Of a DNA stretch of 64,000 nucleotides, positions 1-8,581 are shown in pieces; within the stretch, counting starts at the first letter, position 1, and each line of letters starts with the position of its first letter. This stretch comes from Candidatus Marimicrobium litorale (lineage in GTDB: Bacteria; Pseudomonadota; Gammaproteobacteria; Pseudomonadales; Halieaceae): contig NZ_SHNO01000001.1 in assembly GCF_026262645.1 (NCBI RefSeq), positions 2,542,001 to 2,606,000 on the forward strand. The letters run 5' to 3'. The notes below the pieces were generated by a model. It saw only the letters and a list, made by a program, of their open reading frames with translations, had not been told where the DNA came from and searched no databases. The position numbers and the translations under genes are program-made.

Positions 1-676
1 AATCCAGCAGCTTGCGCAACTGGTCACGGGGCTGCGCTCGCAAGTCCTCGTAGCGCAGCAGATGAAAACGCTCCACCTGGTCCGCCTCTTTGGCCCAGAG
101 GTTCAGGTAATCGGTGACCGCGCGCATGCTGCCCCCGTTATCGCCCATGACAAAATCGAAAAGACTGATATCGCTGCCGCGCGGCGGGTAGTTGTTTATA
201 GCGACTTTGGTGGGCTTAATGCGAAACTTCCACTGGAAAAATTGTGATACTGCGACGTCCCTCGGATCGCGGGCCAGCAATACGACCGGCTTGTCGTAAA
301 ACGGTGACTTTGTCTCAAAATCGCCCGTGTAATCCTTGATATAGTTGTCGTGGGTGAAAAACGTTTTCGGGACAGATCGATTGAGATTGTGAAAGTTGTC
401 AAACCCCAGAATTGCGTTATCGGGCAGGCCGTACTTGACCCGGAAGAGGTGCGACACCATCATTCGCAGCCAGGTACGACCGCTCTTGCCAAATGACACG
501 AAAACAATATCCGCTTTGCGCAGCTTGTCGTGCTGCTCAATGCCGCGCAATTTACGCTCCTCCCGGAGAATGTCGGCCTCTGGCTGGCCACGCATGCGAA
601 AATGCAGAATGCGCCGCGATAATTTCTTGCGGCCGGTCTGTGTAGCCTGACGCAAATTCTGGATGACCAGCTTCAC
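1..676 (-). CDS. Sulfotransferase, 3' end cut off by the window edge
   Basis: PAPS-dependent sulfotransferase that would move a sulfuryl group to a hydroxyl of a lipid or glycan. The 225 visible codons show the 5'-phosphosulfate loop FGKSGRTW (about residues 62-69), the 3'-phosphate motif ARDPRDVAVS (about 135-144) and the RYEDL motif near the window edge. The C-terminus lies outside the window. The start is the GTG at 676, which overlaps the TGA of the upstream sulfotransferase (GTGA), so the two are translationally coupled. The two proteins are obvious tandem duplicates (both have VAVSQFFQW). The acceptor is unknown; the neighbouring sphingolipid genes make a lipid acceptor a reasonable guess. 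Confidence 0.85.
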   Translation of the reverse strand, partial: MKLVIQNLRQATQTGRKKLSRRILHFRMRGQPEADILREERKLRGIEQHDKLRKADIVFVSFGKSGRTWLRMMVSHLFRVKYGLPDNAILGFDNFHNLNRSVPKTFFTHDNYIKDYTGDFETKSPFYDKPVVLLARDPRDVAVSQFFQWKFRIKPTKVAINNYPPRGSDISLFDFVMGDNGGSMRAVTDYLNLWAKEADQVERFHLLRYEDLRAQPRDQLRKLLD

Positions 677-1596
677 CGCGTCTGCTCCCCATAGCCGAAA
701 ACAGGATCCAGTTCTGCCACCATACCCTCGAGCATGGCGCATTGCTCGTCGTCAAAGTGGTCACGGTAACCGCCGACTTTGGCCTTGCGCACTTTGAACG
801 ATTCGGGGTTAGCCTTATCACCGGGCTTGACCCTCGCGCCGGAGCCCTTAAAAAAACTGTCCTGCTCCATCTTCTTCATATTCTCGTAGGCCGCAAAATC
901 CACCGCTTCCTGCACCTGCTGGGGCGTCACATCTGTATGCGTAAAGGCGAGTATTTTAGCCAGTACTTCTGCGGGCTGGCGGCGCATATCCTCATAGCGC
1001 ACTACCAGCACATTCTTCAATTCGGGCATGGCGCTGGCCCAGCCGTTGAAGTAGTCGACAATGCGCGGAACACCTGCCTCCTTGTCCAGCACAAAGTCCC
1101 ACGCATCTATACTCGCACCGTGCGGCGGATAGTCATTGATAAATTTTTTATTCGGCCGCATGCGGTACTGCCACTGAAAAAATTGTGACACCGCCACATC
1201 GCGTGGGTCGCGCACCAGCAATACAATTCGCTTCCCTTGAAAATGGCGCTTGGAGCGCTGGTTCCCGGTGTAATCCCGAAGATAGTTGTTGTGCGTAAAA
1301 AATACCGCCGGAAGAGACGAATCCCGTTTCTTCAGATTATCGAAATCGAGCAACTCGCTGGCTTCGAAGCCCCCCTTGAGCGTATAAGCGCGGGACAACA
1401 TGACCCGCAGCCAGGTCCGCCCGGATTTACCCCAACTCATGAGCACCCAGTCACAGCGCTGCAACCTGGCAAACTCCTCACGGCCGCGCAGCCACCGCTC
1501 GATCTTCTTACGGCGCGCCGCAGGTAGCCAGAAGCAGAGCAGCATGACGATGTGGCGAATCACGACTCGCACCTTGTCGGCCATCGGCAGGGACAT
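673..1596 (-). CDS. Sulfotransferase (307 aa)
   Basis: Full-length sulfotransferase-family protein. It has the PAPS 5'-phosphosulfate loop SWGKSGRTW (residues 54-62), the 3'-phosphate binding segment VRDPRDVAVS (128-137) and RYEDM further on. The length is normal for the family. An N-terminal hydrophobic patch (about residues 16-26) may be a membrane-association segment. It is first in a two-gene minus-strand unit with the partial copy at 1-676, which it overlaps by 4 bases. The start could also be the ATG at 1584; GAGG directly abuts the ATG at 1596, so that spacing is poor. It diverges from the oxygenase at 1738 across 141 bases with nothing distinctive. The substrate is unknown. Confidence 0.87.
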   Translation of the reverse strand: MSLPMADKVRVVIRHIVMLLCFWLPAARRKKIERWLRGREEFARLQRCDWVLMSWGKSGRTWLRVMLSRAYTLKGGFEASELLDFDNLKKRDSSLPAVFFTHNNYLRDYTGNQRSKRHFQGKRIVLLVRDPRDVAVSQFFQWQYRMRPNKKFINDYPPHGASIDAWDFVLDKEAGVPRIVDYFNGWASAMPELKNVLVVRYEDMRRQPAEVLAKILAFTHTDVTPQQVQEAVDFAAYENMKKMEQDSFFKGSGARVKPGDKANPESFKVRKAKVGGYRDHFDDEQCAMLEGMVAELDPVFGYGEQTR

Positions 1597-1737
1597 CCTC
1601 GATAAGAGCCTGAAAAGGCGACAAATTTTACCTTAAATCCCCTGTCATCGCATTACCTGCAGCCCCCCTGATTTACCGCACTATTAACACCCGGTATCGG
1701 CTTCGCGCCTTGCCCGATTCTCAACGGGCGTAATAAA

Positions 1738-2373
1738 ATGCGCCGCATGTCTCAAATTAACCTGGACGCGCTGCGCCAAGCCCCGCTGCAGCCCGATCCC
1801 TTCGATTTTCTCGTCGCACCCGGCTTTATAGGCCCGGAGGCACTGGCGGGCATTAACGCCGACTACCCGCCCATTGCAAGTGCAGCCAATCACAACTTCG
1901 ACAATCTGGCCTGCGGCCCCGCGTTCAATCGCCTCATGGAGACTCTGCAGGGCCAGGAAGTCGCTGCTTTACTGGGCGAAAAGTTCTCTCTCGATCTGCC
2001 CTCCCTGCCCACTACGGTCACTGTACGCAAGTTCTGTGAGCGCACCGATGGCAATATTCATACCGACCACCGGAGCAAAATCATCACGGTCCTGGTCTAC
2101 TTCAACGAGACCTGGGAGCATGAAGAGGGTCAGTTACGGCTGCTGCGCGACAAGGACAACATAGAAAACTACGCTGCCCAGATAGCACCGTTGGGAGGCA
2201 CCCTGCTCGCCTTTCGTCGCACAGATCACTCTTGGCATGGCCACACCCGCTTCATCGGCGAGCGCCGCATGGTGCAGGTCAACTACCTGGACCAGAGCCC
2301 ACTGGCAGTGGCCGCACAGCGGGTCAGCCGATTCGGCACCCACTTCATGAAAAACATCCTGGGTATGCGTTAA
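1738..2373 (+). CDS. 2OG-Fe(II) oxygenase (SM-20/prolyl-hydroxylase-like)
   Basis: A 211-aa protein of the 2-oxoglutarate/Fe(II) dioxygenase superfamily. The iron-binding triad is visible: H108-T-D110 followed by a beta strand (ITVLVYFN), and a distal His in the HSWHGH segment (164-169) with basic residues after it that can hold 2-oxoglutarate. Such enzymes hydroxylate amino acids, lipids or small molecules. The ATG at 1747 is an alternative start. A second, unrelated-looking 2OG oxygenase lies at 27398 at the other end of the lipid island, so a role in lipid or glycan hydroxylation is possible but unproven. The gene ends 92 bases before the convergent ELM1-family gene. Confidence 0.8.
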   Translation: MRRMSQINLDALRQAPLQPDPFDFLVAPGFIGPEALAGINADYPPIASAANHNFDNLACGPAFNRLMETLQGQEVAALLGEKFSLDLPSLPTTVTVRKFCERTDGNIHTDHRSKIITVLVYFNETWEHEEGQLRLLRDKDNIENYAAQIAPLGGTLLAFRRTDHSWHGHTRFIGERRMVQVNYLDQSPLAVAAQRVSRFGTHFMKNILGMR

Positions 2374-2465
2374 ACCTGCGTTACCACAGCCAGCACAGCT
2401 GCGTTGATACGGCATGTGTACTTTCATTTACGGAGACGCGGAGCAGGACGCACCGCCGCACCCGG

Positions 2466-3572
2466 TCACTCGGGGTTATGAAAAAGCGCCTCTATGCGCT
2501 GCACAACGACCCCGATGTCATCAGGCAATTCAGCCTCGGGTTGTTTGAACGCCTCACCCGCCCAAACGGCCAGCCCCGCGTCTACTAACAAGCGATGAAA
2601 CGCGCGGAAGTCACGGGTGGCACTCAAGATCTTGAAGACATCCAGGTGAAACACGCCGCGGGCGAGGTGGTGACGCCAGCGATCGCGAGCGCTCTTCTGC
2701 CTTGGATTGAACAACCAGTGGGCCAGGGAGCGGCGCAATTGGTCCAGCTCACCCAACACGCCACCGGGCAGTGGAAAGATGGCCAGGGGTTTGTGCAGAT
2801 AGATAACCTCTACCATCATGGATACGCTGTCAGCAGTGACGATAAATCCGTCGGCTTTGCCCAGCAATGCACGGTAGGGGTTTTCCTCGCCCTCCGTGGA
2901 CCACTCGTAAAAAATAGCCTGCCTCGGTAAATCCCGCCGCAGCACCTCTACCACTTCCGATGTAGTGCGGCGACTGGTTGTTATGTAGGGCGTACCCCCG
3001 AGCTCATCGACAATCCAGTGGGCGGTGGCTACCAGGTCATCGGCAACCTTGCGATTCATTATGAAGGGGTTGGTTGCACCGCCCACCAGCATGGCGATCA
3101 ACGGCTTTGGCAGAGGGTCAAGACGCGCGCGCCACTGCTGCGCCTCACGGTTTACCGCATCCGGGTCGAGGCGCATTAGCGGGAGTGTCGTCGGGAGAAA
3201 ATTGTGCAGTGGTGGCATCTGGTTCTCCGCGCTGGCAACCACCAGCGAGAAATCCAGCATGTGCCCAGAGGGCTTTCCCACCAAGACGATGCGCGTTCGA
3301 TTACCTGATTGCTTGCGCACCCACAGCGCCGCCATGGAGGGACGGCGACCTACGGTGATGATCATATCCGGCCAGGGAGCCTGCAGCGCATCACTGCGCT
3401 CCATATCCAGATGATCCACTGAGGGACGGTAGCGCGGCTTGCCCAGCACCCACTGGGGCAGCATGTACACATTGCGATATTCAACAGGCCAAGGCAGTGC
3501 CGAGACGATAGTTTCGACCTGACCGTTATCGCCTTGCTTGTCACTGAGGATGACCCAGGTGCGGGGAGTCAC
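2466..3572 (-). CDS. ELM1-family protein (DUF1022), putative GT-B glycosyltransferase
   Basis: Member of the 'mitochondrial fission ELM1' family, whose bacterial members have unsettled function but resemble GT-B glycosyltransferases. Family features: N-terminal WVILSDKQGDNGQ, the central LQAPWPDMIITVGRR segment, and ADGFIVTADSVSMM in the C-terminal half. The frame extends to a TTG at 3599, but the GTG at 3572 has GGAAAG six bases upstream and lies two bases after the stop of the upstream sulfotransferase, so I prefer it (368 aa). A paralog lies at 8564-9610, with matching LQAPWPD and IVTADS blocks. Pairing with a sulfotransferase suggests sequential sugar addition and sulfation; this is inference. 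Confidence 0.78.
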   Translation of the reverse strand: MTPRTWVILSDKQGDNGQVETIVSALPWPVEYRNVYMLPQWVLGKPRYRPSVDHLDMERSDALQAPWPDMIITVGRRPSMAALWVRKQSGNRTRIVLVGKPSGHMLDFSLVVASAENQMPPLHNFLPTTLPLMRLDPDAVNREAQQWRARLDPLPKPLIAMLVGGATNPFIMNRKVADDLVATAHWIVDELGGTPYITTSRRTTSEVVEVLRRDLPRQAIFYEWSTEGEENPYRALLGKADGFIVTADSVSMMVEVIYLHKPLAIFPLPGGVLGELDQLRRSLAHWLFNPRQKSARDRWRHHLARGVFHLDVFKILSATRDFRAFHRLLVDAGLAVWAGEAFKQPEAELPDDIGVVVQRIEALFHNPE

Positions 3573-3574
3573 TG

Positions 3575-4516
3575 TCAGCTTTCCGCGCTGTCCTGACAAT
3601 AACCCAGTTCAGGCAGAATATTTTCACGAACCAGAGCCTCCAGTTCTGCCACCTGGTAATCGTCGAAATCCTCACGGTAGCCGCCGACTTTGCCGCGGCG
3701 CACCTTGAATGTACTGGGATCGTTGGCGTTTACCAATCTCATGCCGCCCTGCGAAAACGTGCCGCTGGTTTCCAGCTTTTGCAGATTTTCGAATGAACCC
3801 CACTCTACTGCGGCGCGCACTTCTTCATCACTGAAACTCTCTCCCATCAGCTTCGTAATGGCGAGCAGCGTGGGTACCGGTTCGGCGCGCAGATCCTCAT
3901 AGCGCACCAGCATACCCTGCTCCAGTTCCTGCACATTGCGCGCCCAGGCATTCTGGTATTCGATCAGGCTGGGCAATCCGATATCGGAATGGCGCACGAA
4001 CTCCCACATTTGAATAGTGCGCCGATCAATAGGGTTATCTATAAAATGGTTAATCAATTCCTGCTTGGCGCGGGACTGCCGCTTGGTGAACTGGTGGTAC
4101 CAGGACACGGCAATATCAATCGGGTTGCGCGCCAGAAACAATACGGGCTTATGTCGCAAGGGGTTGTCAGGTGCACCCGTAGACAGGAGCTTACCCACTT
4201 CTCCCTCATAGCTGTAATAGGCATTGGTAGCCGCCAGACGGGGAATTTCGGGAATCTTGCGAGCAAACTCGTCCGTATTGATGAGTTTTGATTCAGGCAG
4301 GTCGAAGCGCATCTGGTAGAGGCGGGAAATCATCACCTTGAGCCAGGTATTGCCACTCTTGGGATGCCCGATAATGAGGAAATTCGCCCTGTGCGCTTTA
4401 GCCAGCTCCAATTGCGCGAGGTGCTCGCGCCGAGACGCCACCCGCGCATTAGCCGGGAGCAATTGAGTAGGGATGAGAATCAGCGCTTTCTTCACGCCAT
4501 CACTCAGATTCAACAT
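3575..4516 (-). CDS. Sulfotransferase (third copy, divergent)
   Basis: Sulfotransferase-family protein of 313 aa from the ATG at 4516. The PAPS loop GHPKSGNTW spans residues 50-58 and the 3'-phosphate motif ARNPIDIAVS spans 129-138; VRYEDLR follows. The open frame runs to 4585, but the residues above 4516 look unlike a family N-terminus. It is more diverged than the tandem pair at 1-1596, so it may use another acceptor. It sits directly upstream of an ELM1-family gene (2-base gap) and diverges from lptF across 132 bases. Confidence 0.85.
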   Translation of the reverse strand: MLNLSDGVKKALILIPTQLLPANARVASRREHLAQLELAKAHRANFLIIGHPKSGNTWLKVMISRLYQMRFDLPESKLINTDEFARKIPEIPRLAATNAYYSYEGEVGKLLSTGAPDNPLRHKPVLFLARNPIDIAVSWYHQFTKRQSRAKQELINHFIDNPIDRRTIQMWEFVRHSDIGLPSLIEYQNAWARNVQELEQGMLVRYEDLRAEPVPTLLAITKLMGESFSDEEVRAAVEWGSFENLQKLETSGTFSQGGMRLVNANDPSTFKVRRGKVGGYREDFDDYQVAELEALVRENILPELGYCQDSAES

Positions 4517-4648
4517 GTACTTGGTGCCTGCCCGGAAGAACGCAGTCGCCTGCAATTGGCATGCAAGTATGCTGCAAGCGGGCAAGAATAACCAGACGGC
4601 GAGGCTTCATGTACAATATCCACCGGCCCAAACAGGAACAACGCCCCC

Positions 4649-5710
4649 TTGATCATCGACCGCCATATCAGCCGGGAAATTCTCCGACCCTTTGGCCTCG
4701 GTCTGGGTATGCTGGTATTGATATTCGTCGGGTATTCAGCGGCCAGGCAGTTGTCGCTGGCGGCTGAGGGGCAGCTGGACATGCTAACCGCCTTCAAACT
4801 GATCGGTCTGAATACGCTTATCACGCTGGAAATTCTCCTGCCCTCCGCGTTTTTTTTCTCTGTTCTGGCGGCCATTGGGCGACTCTACCGGGATTCAGAA
4901 ATGAGCGCTTTTTACGCTGCCGGCATCAGCCGGGCCCGGATTCTGGGGGCCGTGTTCAAGCTGGCGCTGGTCATAGCGCTGGTCACAGGCCTCCTGTCCG
5001 TGCTGGGGCGGCCCTGGGCTTTCCGCACCAGCTACGACCTGGAGTCCAGAGCGGCCGCACAGTTTGACCTGAAAAAAATGTCTGCCAATGAATTCGTCAA
5101 CATGGACGGCAGTGACTATACCTTCATCGCCGGCGACATTGATCTGGAGCGGGGCCTGCACAAAAACGTCTTCCTGCAAAAAAACTACAGCGAACGCTCC
5201 GAAATTATTGTCGCCGAGGCGGCCGCTATGCCGACTCTAAATCCGGGTCAAGCCACCCGCGCCACCTTCTACAACGGGCACAACTATCTGCTGGACAACC
5301 AGGCCTCACAGGACATGACCGTGCAGTTCAAGGAAATGGTGGTGCACCTGCCGAATGAAGAGGCCCAGGAAAAATACCGACGCAAGGCAGAAACCACCGC
5401 AAACCTGTCTCAATCCAAGCAACCCAAGGATATCGCAGAATACCAATGGCGGATTACTACACCGCTGGCCACCCTGCTGCTGGCACTGATTGCCGTGCCG
5501 CTGGCGCGCTCCCGACCCAGAGAATCGCGCTTTCGTAATGTCACCATTGCGGTACTGTCCTACATCGCATTGTTCGCCATGATCAGTGTACTGCGTACTT
5601 TTATCGAGCAGGGTCGGCTGGCTGCGATACCCGGCTTGTGGACCGCGTATGTAATTCAGGCCGCGGTCCTTTTGATACTGGTCACCCAGCCCAGGATGAA
5701 AAGCCGATGA
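4649..5710 (+). CDS. lptF: LptF-like LPS export permease
   Basis: YjgP/YjgQ-family permease of 353 aa. In LPS transport LptF and LptG form the inner-membrane part of the LptB2FG ABC transporter that extracts LPS and feeds it to LptC/A/D. N-terminal MIIDRHISRE, an early transmembrane segment, the ESEM-like block RDSEMSAFYAAGISR, a periplasmic jellyroll-like middle and C-terminal membrane helices all fit. It starts with TTG; CAGGAA lies about 11 bases upstream. It overlaps lptG by ATGA. The flanking genes are not the usual gammaproteobacterial neighbours (pepA side), so this could be a second, dedicated set rather than the housekeeping one. Confidence 0.85.
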   Translation: MIIDRHISREILRPFGLGLGMLVLIFVGYSAARQLSLAAEGQLDMLTAFKLIGLNTLITLEILLPSAFFFSVLAAIGRLYRDSEMSAFYAAGISRARILGAVFKLALVIALVTGLLSVLGRPWAFRTSYDLESRAAAQFDLKKMSANEFVNMDGSDYTFIAGDIDLERGLHKNVFLQKNYSERSEIIVAEAAAMPTLNPGQATRATFYNGHNYLLDNQASQDMTVQFKEMVVHLPNEEAQEKYRRKAETTANLSQSKQPKDIAEYQWRITTPLATLLLALIAVPLARSRPRESRFRNVTIAVLSYIALFAMISVLRTFIEQGRLAAIPGLWTAYVIQAAVLLILVTQPRMKSR

Positions 5711-6774
5711 TCCTGCAGCGTTATATCGGCATCAATATGATTCAGGGCTGGTTGCTGGTGATGGCCGTGCTCGGAGCCGTGTTTTTCCTCATCGGCTTTA
5801 CGCAGGAGTTGGAACGCACCAATAGCGAGTACACGACGCTGGCGGCGGCGCGCTATAGCCTGCTTATCCTGCCCAACCAATTGGTCAGTCTCGCGCCAGT
5901 CATCGCACTGCTTGGAAGTATCGTAGCTCTGGCCGGGCTCGACCGGCACAACGAGCTCACGGTCATCAGTTGCACTGGCTTCCCCCCGGGCAAACTGCTG
6001 CAGGCCATCACTCTGCCGACGCTGCTGCTGATGGGCTCACTATGGATCTGCCTGGAGTACGTCACGCCACAATTACAACAACGGGCGGAGCAAGACAGGC
6101 AGTTACTGCGTGAGGGCGACGGCGGCTGGATACCCGGCGGGGTTTGGTCCACCGATGGCAAGCGCTATATTCATCTGCTGCGCATGACCGAAGACAACAC
6201 CCCTGGCTTTATCAGCCTGTTTTCTTTCGATGACACCGGTCAACTGCAGCAAGCATTGCGGGCGGATACCGCGGAGGTGAGCGAAGACCGCAGCTGGCTG
6301 TTCCAGGACGTGCGGGAAAAAGTCCTCGAGGACGGCCGACTGGTCACCCGTAACCACCGGGAACTGGACATACCCAATCTCTGGTCAAGCAGCGAACTGC
6401 CAACGCTGGCACTGAATCACGACAGCATGAACCTGTCCATCCTCCACCAATATAGCCAATACCTTGCCAGCAACGGGCAGCCTTATGACAGATTCCTGAA
6501 CCGCTTCTGGCAGAATCTGTTGATGCCGCTAACCGTGTGGGCCATGGTGCTACTGGCCACCCCCCTGAGCGCCAGCGTAACGGCAGGGCGCGATCGCAGT
6601 TACGGCGTAAATATCGGAATCGGGGCCATTGTCGGTATACTTTTCTACCTCGGCAGCCAGATCATTTTTTCGCTGGGGCAGTTGCTCAACTGGAGCATTC
6701 CCCTGGTAGCCCTGCTGCCGACACTGGTCATTCTGACATGCGCGCTGATGCTGCTGCGTCGCATGCGTTGGTGA
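5707..6774 (+). CDS. lptG: LptG-like LPS export permease
   Basis: YjgP/YjgQ-family permease of 355 aa and partner of the upstream LptF; both would dock on an LptB ATPase. It begins MILQRYIGINMIQGW, as LptG proteins do, has an N-terminal helix pair, a periplasmic domain (about residues 100-260) and C-terminal helices. The ATG at 5707 overlaps the lptF stop (ATGA); the longer frame from 5638 only reads through the lptF end. No lptB, lptA or lptC is in the window, so those must be shared or lie elsewhere. The ABC exporter follows after 64 bases, probably in the same transcript. Confidence 0.85.
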   Translation: MILQRYIGINMIQGWLLVMAVLGAVFFLIGFTQELERTNSEYTTLAAARYSLLILPNQLVSLAPVIALLGSIVALAGLDRHNELTVISCTGFPPGKLLQAITLPTLLLMGSLWICLEYVTPQLQQRAEQDRQLLREGDGGWIPGGVWSTDGKRYIHLLRMTEDNTPGFISLFSFDDTGQLQQALRADTAEVSEDRSWLFQDVREKVLEDGRLVTRNHRELDIPNLWSSSELPTLALNHDSMNLSILHQYSQYLASNGQPYDRFLNRFWQNLLMPLTVWAMVLLATPLSASVTAGRDRSYGVNIGIGAIVGILFYLGSQIIFSLGQLLNWSIPLVALLPTLVILTCALMLLRRMRW

Positions 6775-6838
6775 GGAACAAAACAACCGTGCTGCCTGAA
6801 ATATTGCCCCATGCCACCACCGCGAGAGGAGTCACCCC

Positions 6839-8581
6839 ATGAAGCTGATGCTGGGATTCTTCCGGGGCTATCCGTGGCAATCAACCCTTATGATTGTCGC
6901 GCTACTGCTGTCCGGTGCCGCGGAAGGCATCGGCTTATCCGCCCTGCTGCCACTGCTGAATATCGCGCTGGGGCCAGAAGCAACCGGCATGCTGCCGGGG
7001 GCGGAAGCTGCCTCGCAGAGCGACTTTGAGCGCATAGTGCTGGATACACTGGCTGGCATTGGCATCGCGCCTACGCTGGGCAATATGCTGCTGATTATCC
7101 TGGGTGGCGTCGCGTTCAAGTCTATCTTTCTCTTGATCGGCCAGCGACAGGTCGGCTATACGGCGGCACAGGTCAGCACAGACCTGCGCCTGCAACTGCT
7201 GCGCGTAATACTGCGCAGCAAGTGGGAGTATTTTTTACACCAGCCCGTTGGTAAATTGACCAACGCCCTCGCCTCCGAAGCGCAGCGGGCGTCTACCGCT
7301 TTTGTTAATGGCGCGACTGCCATTACCTACTTAATTCAAGCCATCGTCTATGCCTCTGTGGCATTCGCGCTGTCCTGGCAGGCATCCTTGGTGGGCATCG
7401 CCGCCGGCGCCATTGTGATTGGGCTGTCGCACTTCCTGGTGCAGATTTCCCGCAAGGCGGGCTTGAAGCAAACGCGATTGATGACCTCTCTCATGTCCAA
7501 TCTCACCGACACGTTGCAATCGGTAAAACCGCTAAAAGCCATGGCGCGGGAACACCTGGCCGACCAGGTGCTGGCAAATGATACCAACCGACTCAACAAG
7601 GCACTGCGCAAGCAGGTAATCAGCAGTGCATTGCTTAGCTCCGGCCAGGAACTGATGTTTACCGGTTTCATTTGTCTGGGCGTGTTTCTGGCCATCGACA
7701 CGTTTGCCATCGGCTTGCCCGTAGTCATGGTGCTGGTGGTCGGCCTGGGGCGGGCTTTCAACTTTTTCGGTAAGGTTCAGAAGCAATACCAGAAGTTAGC
7801 TCAGGGTGAGAGCGCCTATTGGGCTCTGCTCGATTCGATCAATGCCGCCAACAGTGCAGAGGAGCATGTGGGAGGCAGCGCAGAGGCAAAGCTGGAACAC
7901 AGCATCCAGTTCGAAAATGTTGGCTTCAGCTACGACAGTCACGCCGTATTCGAGGAGCTCTCGATGGATATCGATGCGGGCTCCCTTACCACGCTGGTAG
8001 GCCCCTCGGGCACCGGCAAGACCACCATCGTGGATCTCACCATCGGTCTATTGTCCCCCACCTCCGGCCGTATCCTGCTCGACGGACGGCCATTACAGGA
8101 AGTCGACCTGAAGCAGTGGCGCAATCTCATTGGGTACGTTCCCCAAGACACCCTTCTGCTGCACGACAGTGTGCTGCACAATGTCACCCTTGGTGACCCG
8201 GCGCTTCGAGTGGAGGACGCCGAGAGAGCCCTGCAGGCGGCGAACGCCTGGGGCTTTATCAGTGCCATGCCCGATGGCATTAACACCGTCGTCGGCGAAC
8301 GGGGTGGCAAACTGTCCGGCGGTCAACGCCAGCGTATTGCCATCGCCCGCGCGCTGGTGAACCGGCCCCGCCTGCTGGTGCTGGACGAGGCGACCAGTGC
8401 GCTGGACCGGGAAAGTGAGGAAGCGGTTTGCCAGACTATGGAAGCTCTCAAGGGGCAGCTCACTATTCTTGCGATTTCCCACAATCGCGCACTCGTTCAG
8501 GCCGCGGACCGCGTCTATAAGATGCAGGACGGAGGAGCGCGATTACAGGCTACTGAGGCACTTTCAGACCTGATCAAGTAA
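6839..8581 (+). CDS. MsbA-like ABC exporter (fused permease and ATPase)
   Basis: A 580-aa half-transporter with an N-terminal six-helix membrane domain (about residues 15-310) and a C-terminal ATPase. Walker A is GPSGTGKTT (388-396), the signature LSGGQRQ starts at 492, and Walker B ends in D516-E517 followed by ATSALD. MsbA-like proteins flip lipid-linked substrates from the cytoplasmic to the periplasmic leaflet. Following lptF-lptG it is well placed to flip the lipid that LptFG then extracts. Similarity to MsbA is at the family level only; peptide or polysaccharide export is an alternative. The 3' end overlaps the convergent ELM1-family gene by 18 bases. Confidence 0.85.
   Translation: MKLMLGFFRGYPWQSTLMIVALLLSGAAEGIGLSALLPLLNIALGPEATGMLPGAEAASQSDFERIVLDTLAGIGIAPTLGNMLLIILGGVAFKSIFLLIGQRQVGYTAAQVSTDLRLQLLRVILRSKWEYFLHQPVGKLTNALASEAQRASTAFVNGATAITYLIQAIVYASVAFALSWQASLVGIAAGAIVIGLSHFLVQISRKAGLKQTRLMTSLMSNLTDTLQSVKPLKAMAREHLADQVLANDTNRLNKALRKQVISSALLSSGQELMFTGFICLGVFLAIDTFAIGLPVVMVLVVGLGRAFNFFGKVQKQYQKLAQGESAYWALLDSINAANSAEEHVGGSAEAKLEHSIQFENVGFSYDSHAVFEELSMDIDAGSLTTLVGPSGTGKTTIVDLTIGLLSPTSGRILLDGRPLQEVDLKQWRNLIGYVPQDTLLLHDSVLHNVTLGDPALRVEDAERALQAANAWGFISAMPDGINTVVGERGGKLSGGQRQRIAIARALVNRPRLLVLDEATSALDRESEEAVCQTMEALKGQLTILAISHNRALVQAADRVYKMQDGGARLQATEALSDLIK

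Noticed and set aside
5638-5706. N-terminal extension of LptG
   Set aside because: Read-through of the lptF end; the ATGA overlap at 5707 is the usual arrangement and gives the family N-terminus.
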